Source of the DNA: UBA2239 sp050177075
GTDB lineage: Bacteria; Pseudomonadota; Gammaproteobacteria; Burkholderiales; UBA9220
Reading direction: 5' to 3'
NCBI GenBank assembly: GCA_050177075.1
Contig: JBFXHL010000030.1
Location: forward strand, 1 to 24,479
Length of the DNA stretch: 24,479 bases
Part shown: one piece after another, positions 21,386 through 24,479 of the stretch
How the letters are laid out: the number at the start of each line of letters is the position of its first letter
How positions within the stretch are numbered: position 1 is the stretch's first letter
Notes under the pieces: model-generated
What the model saw: the letters and a program-made list of their open reading frames with translations, nothing else
Told to the model about the DNA's origin: nothing
Database searches by the model: none
Translations under genes and position numbers: made by a program

Positions 21386-24300
21386 CTACGGCACCGTTCC
21401 CTGAGGACGGGGCCGTTGCTCAGAAACGGTCCCGTATCTTGGAAACGAGAGAGGAGACTCCGGCGCGGTCTGCGCCACGGGGATGTGTTCGGCCAGCACC
21501 CGGAAGTGGTTCTGCTTACGCCATCCTTCGACATCCCCGATTACATAGAGCCGCTTCTTCGCCCGACTGACCGCGACGTTGAGCAGGTTCGGTTTCTTGG
21601 CGGCCCAGCCTTTGGCACCAGGTTTTTTCGGATTGCCGCCCAGCACCAGCACGACCACGTCAGCCTCCTTGCCCTGCGTGGTATGAACCGTCCCGGTCTT
21701 CTCCGGATCGAGCCCCAGGCTTCGCGCCATCGGCCGGAGCTTGTTGGCGCAGTCTCTGAAAGGCGAAACCAGAAAAATGTCACTCGCTCCCAGGCCATAC
21801 CGTTCCTTGAGGCTCAGCAGCAAGTCGCGTGCGGCTTTTCCTTCCGCCGGCACCCAGTTGCCTTCGCCGTCTTCGCTACGCACGTCGATCCAATGGCATT
21901 CTGGAAGCAAGCTGTCGGTTTTCGGTTTTCCATGAACCATCAGGCCGTCGTAGGCAACCCGATTGCTGATGGAGAACATCGGATCATCGCAGCGCCGATG
22001 TACCCGCAAGGGGCAGCCGACCCAAAGTTTCCCCTTTTCAGAATCGGGCAGCCAAGTTCCGATATCCATGGCTTGGTCGGCCAATCGCTGAGAGGATGTA
22101 TCGCTCGGCCACCAGTGCCGCCCCACACCATAATGCTGGGCGAACGCGCCCTCGACGGCTGCTGGCACAGGCATGACGGGTTCCAGTTGGTTCGGATCGC
22201 CGACCACCACCGTACGCATCGCTCGCCAAATTGCGCCTGCGGCCTGTTGCGGTAGCGTCTGACCTGCCTCGTCGATCAGCAGCCAGCCGATTCCCTCGCG
22301 GCCAACCTGCCTGAACATCCGCGGCACCGAGGCAAAGGTGGTCGAGATGACGGGAACGACGAAGCACAGCGAGGCGAGTGCGGTGCGTGCCAAAGCCTCC
22401 GGCATATCCTTGCCCTGCAACCAGTCGCAAGCGAGGCCGAGATTAGCCAACATCTCGGTATGATGGTTTTCGATAAAGGCGCGATGCACATCGAGTGCAG
22501 CCAGAAAGACTTCTTCCCGTGCCTTGCGCCATTCCTCCGTGGCCCAGGGCGAAGACTGTTCACGTGTCTCGTCATCGGCACCGTACGCGGGCCAATGCGT
22601 GCCGAGAGATGACATCGCTTCGGCCAAGGCGGATTCCAGAGCCGGCAATTCCCCTCTAGCCTTCGCCAGGTCGGCTTGCTTGCGCTTCAGATCACGGTCC
22701 AGGTCCGTCAGTTGCCTGTGAGCATCTGCGTGTCTTACCTTCGTTTCGGCAAGCGCTCCTTCCGGACCACTACATTCTCGCCTGGCGTCGTCCACCTCTT
22801 CTTCGATTGCTCGACGCCTCGACCACCAGTCGCGATGAGAGCGTCCTAGTGTGGATAGCCAGAGCAGGAACCCGGGCCTTGCCGAATCGTGGGATTGCAA
22901 TGCAAGCTGAGCCTCCTTGAGGAGGTCTCGCAATCTGGCACATTCTGCCGACAGGTTCTCCACATCGGCCAAGAGGCGAGCAACCACCCCACGATGCTCT
23001 GCGAGGCTTTCCTCGGCTCTGCTCACAGCAAACTCGTCTTTCCCGATACGCTCCCGGAGTGCGGCCACATACCCAGGCAACCTAGATGCGGCAATCAGCG
23101 ATTTCCGTATCGATGTTTCCCGGTCCTGGGCCTCCTTGAGGCGTTTGACAGCTTCATTCCATAACATAGCGGGCTTGCGTTTGCCCTCTTGGATCGACTT
23201 GAGGTGGTGGCGCAAGCCTTCTTCGCGATCTCCCGACAGCGGGCGACCTTGCCCTCCGCCTTCTCCCTCCTTCTGCTCTCTCGGTTTTTGCCACCAGAAA
23301 CGATCGAGGAACTCGGTGCGATTAGTCTTGTTGCCGAGCCGGGCTGCCAATAGCCCCCACGATGGCTTGCCAAGGACCCTGGTAGCAAGGTCCGCAAAAT
23401 AGTCGCTCCCAGCTGCCACCTCTTTTGGAACGGCTTTGATGCCGGGCAGTTCAAGTGAGACGTTCTCGACAGCACCATTATTGGCAGACGCCACGACGAT
23501 GGCGCTCCCGGTGACCGCCTCCCTGAAGCCGTAATAGGGAATCCATGCGTCTCCAAGCTTGTGGGATGCCTTGGGCTCGAATACGGAGGAGCCGACGTTC
23601 GCGAGCCGCGTTGCCCGCTCCGTTACCACAGCAGCCACGATATCGCGCAGCAATGTCGTTTTCCCGGTACCGGGCGGCCCGTTTACGGCGAAGAGTCCCG
23701 ATCCGTTCGGGAGTCTGCGCCAGATTTCATTGACGGCGAGTTGTTGGCTGAACGCCAGTGGATGGTCGGACGGCCAGCAGCCTTGTGGCACTCGTTCTGG
23801 GGCCAGCGCCCGGGAAGTGGCGTCAAGCCCAGCTTTCGAGCGGAGGTCGTTCCGGTCGATCGCGCTCGCAACCGCCATCATGTAGTCGGTGAGGCCCTTG
23901 CCGATGTTGCGCGTCTTCCATGCGGAAGCGAGTGTTTCCAGATCGCCAATGAAAAAGCTGTTGAGCAGATCGTCACCTTGAGACGCCTTCGTCTTATCGG
24001 GTTGTCGCTCCTCCTTCCTGACTTGGAAGCACTTCGCAATGCAGACAGGCCCGATGATCCCATCCGGCAGAAAGCACTTCGATGCCACGAACTCGATAAA
24101 ATCATCGAGCCATTCACGGGTCGGTGGCTTGCCCGATTGGCGCATCTCGGCGGCTTCGGCCACCAGGCGTTGCACGAGCCGACGCGACAGGTCGTCGAAT
24201 CCGCTGTAGCCACTACTGGGGTTGGGGATATCCTCGTCGGCTTCCTGCAATCCCCCTGTGTCGATCTGTCCCCCTTGCTCAAGAACTGCAATCCCGTCGC

Positions 24301-24479
24301 CATAATGCAGTACCTGCCCGGCGGACCAGCAAGCCAGAGAGAGAATAAAGTTCTCCGGAATCGGGTATCCTTTGTCGTCAAAGCCAAGATCGAACAGTCG
24401 GCTCCGACCACCATCTCGTCGGTCGTCGAATACCTCTTCATGGGCGCCGAGCTTGTCCTCCAAGAGCTTGGCGAGCTCA
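21386..24479 (-). CDS. Large SF1 (Upf1/Dna2-like) helicase with coiled-coil insert, partial at the 5' end
   Basis: The frame is open to the window edge, so the true N-terminus lies outside. Residues below count from a TTG at 24463 (1025 residues to the TAG). Motifs in order: Walker A NGPPGTGKTTLL (261-272), Walker B LLIDEAGQ (728-735), motif III GDPNQLEPV (755-763), RVHRRC (820-825), motif V TVHTTQGKEADVVVL (925-939) and motif VI LNVAVSRAKKRLYVIGD (961-977). Between Walker A and B lies a long charged insert, about 410-620, that looks like paired coiled coils. The 230 residues before the motor are unrecognised. The architecture is that of ATP-driven nucleic-acid translocases common in phage-defence and mobile islands. 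Codon bias is weaker than in the hyp genes, and it lies just past a junction with repeats, so it is probably horizontally acquired. Biological role unknown. Confidence 0.88.
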   Translation of the reverse strand, partial: ELAKLLEDKLGAHEEVFDDRRDGGRSRLFDLGFDDKGYPIPENFILSLACWSAGQVLHYGDGIAVLEQGGQIDTGGLQEADEDIPNPSSGYSGFDDLSRRLVQRLVAEAAEMRQSGKPPTREWLDDFIEFVASKCFLPDGIIGPVCIAKCFQVRKEERQPDKTKASQGDDLLNSFFIGDLETLASAWKTRNIGKGLTDYMMAVASAIDRNDLRSKAGLDATSRALAPERVPQGCWPSDHPLAFSQQLAVNEIWRRLPNGSGLFAVNGPPGTGKTTLLRDIVAAVVTERATRLANVGSSVFEPKASHKLGDAWIPYYGFREAVTGSAIVVASANNGAVENVSLELPGIKAVPKEVAAGSDYFADLATRVLGKPSWGLLAARLGNKTNRTEFLDRFWWQKPREQKEGEGGGQGRPLSGDREEGLRHHLKSIQEGKRKPAMLWNEAVKRLKEAQDRETSIRKSLIAASRLPGYVAALRERIGKDEFAVSRAEESLAEHRGVVARLLADVENLSAECARLRDLLKEAQLALQSHDSARPGFLLWLSTLGRSHRDWWSRRRAIEEEVDDARRECSGPEGALAETKVRHADAHRQLTDLDRDLKRKQADLAKARGELPALESALAEAMSSLGTHWPAYGADDETREQSSPWATEEWRKAREEVFLAALDVHRAFIENHHTEMLANLGLACDWLQGKDMPEALARTALASLCFVVPVISTTFASVPRMFRQVGREGIGWLLIDEAGQTLPQQAAGAIWRAMRTVVVGDPNQLEPVMPVPAAVEGAFAQHYGVGRHWWPSDTSSQRLADQAMDIGTWLPDSEKGKLWVGCPLRVHRRCDDPMFSISNRVAYDGLMVHGKPKTDSLLPECHWIDVRSEDGEGNWVPAEGKAARDLLLSLKERYGLGASDIFLVSPFRDCANKLRPMARSLGLDPEKTGTVHTTQGKEADVVVLVLGGNPKKPGAKGWAAKKPNLLNVAVSRAKKRLYVIGDVEGWRKQNHFRVLAEHIPVAQTAPESPLSFPRYGTVSEQRPRPQGTVP

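Noticed and set aside
1..24479. CRISPR array, rRNA genes, complete insertion sequences
   Set aside because: No regularly spaced repeat-spacer series, rRNA-like stretch or transposase frame was seen on either strand.

Overview
The window looks like a chromosomal segment of a high-GC betaproteobacterium, probably Rhodocyclales-like. This is an inference from the pabC-mltG-tmk-holB-pilZ-tatD gene order, the codon use and the style of the Hup/Hyp proteins; no species is claimed. Everything from base 1 to about 21,210 reads rightwards in high-GC codons. The last 3.1 kb reads leftwards, is less GC-biased and looks acquired.

Layout. (1) Bases 1-33 are the 3' end of a tRNA. (2) 69-6240 is a tightly coupled housekeeping run: aminodeoxychorismate lyase (pabC), endolytic murein transglycosylase (mltG), thymidylate kinase (tmk), DNA polymerase III delta' (holB), a PilZ protein, a TatD nuclease and an exported ankyrin-repeat protein. 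Most junctions overlap by 1-8 bases. (3) 6358-9905 is a probable nickel-acquisition set: a NicO-family permease, an outer-membrane TonB-dependent receptor and a dedicated TonB. (4) 9986-21046 is a [NiFe]-hydrogenase maturation operon in the order hupD-hupF-hupH-hupK-hypA-hypB-hypF-hypC-(DUF342/FapA-like)-hypD-hypE. No hydrogenase structural gene is present. (5) 21047-21385 is a junction: the start of a gene downstream of hypE is cut off at about 21,212, followed by inverted repeats and a 10-bp-phased repeat array. (6) From 21386 to the window edge, on the minus strand, lies a large Upf1/Dna2-type SF1 helicase with a long coiled-coil insert.

How it fits together. The receptor, TonB and permease could move Ni2+ across both membranes. 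HypA and the His-rich HypB would deliver it. HypF and HypE make the cyanide ligands; HypC, HupF, HypD and HupK assemble the Fe(CN)2CO unit. HupD then trims the large-subunit C-terminus, and HupH assists maturation of an uptake-type (HupSL/HyaAB) enzyme encoded elsewhere.

Most unusual points: a 659-residue DUF342/FapA-like protein translationally coupled inside the hyp operon; an 86-bp near-perfect duplication of the 3' end of hypD flanking a 59-bp palindromic insert, like a scar or att pair of an element that targets hypD; and the junction after hypE with four RACYGG motifs spaced exactly one helical turn apart.
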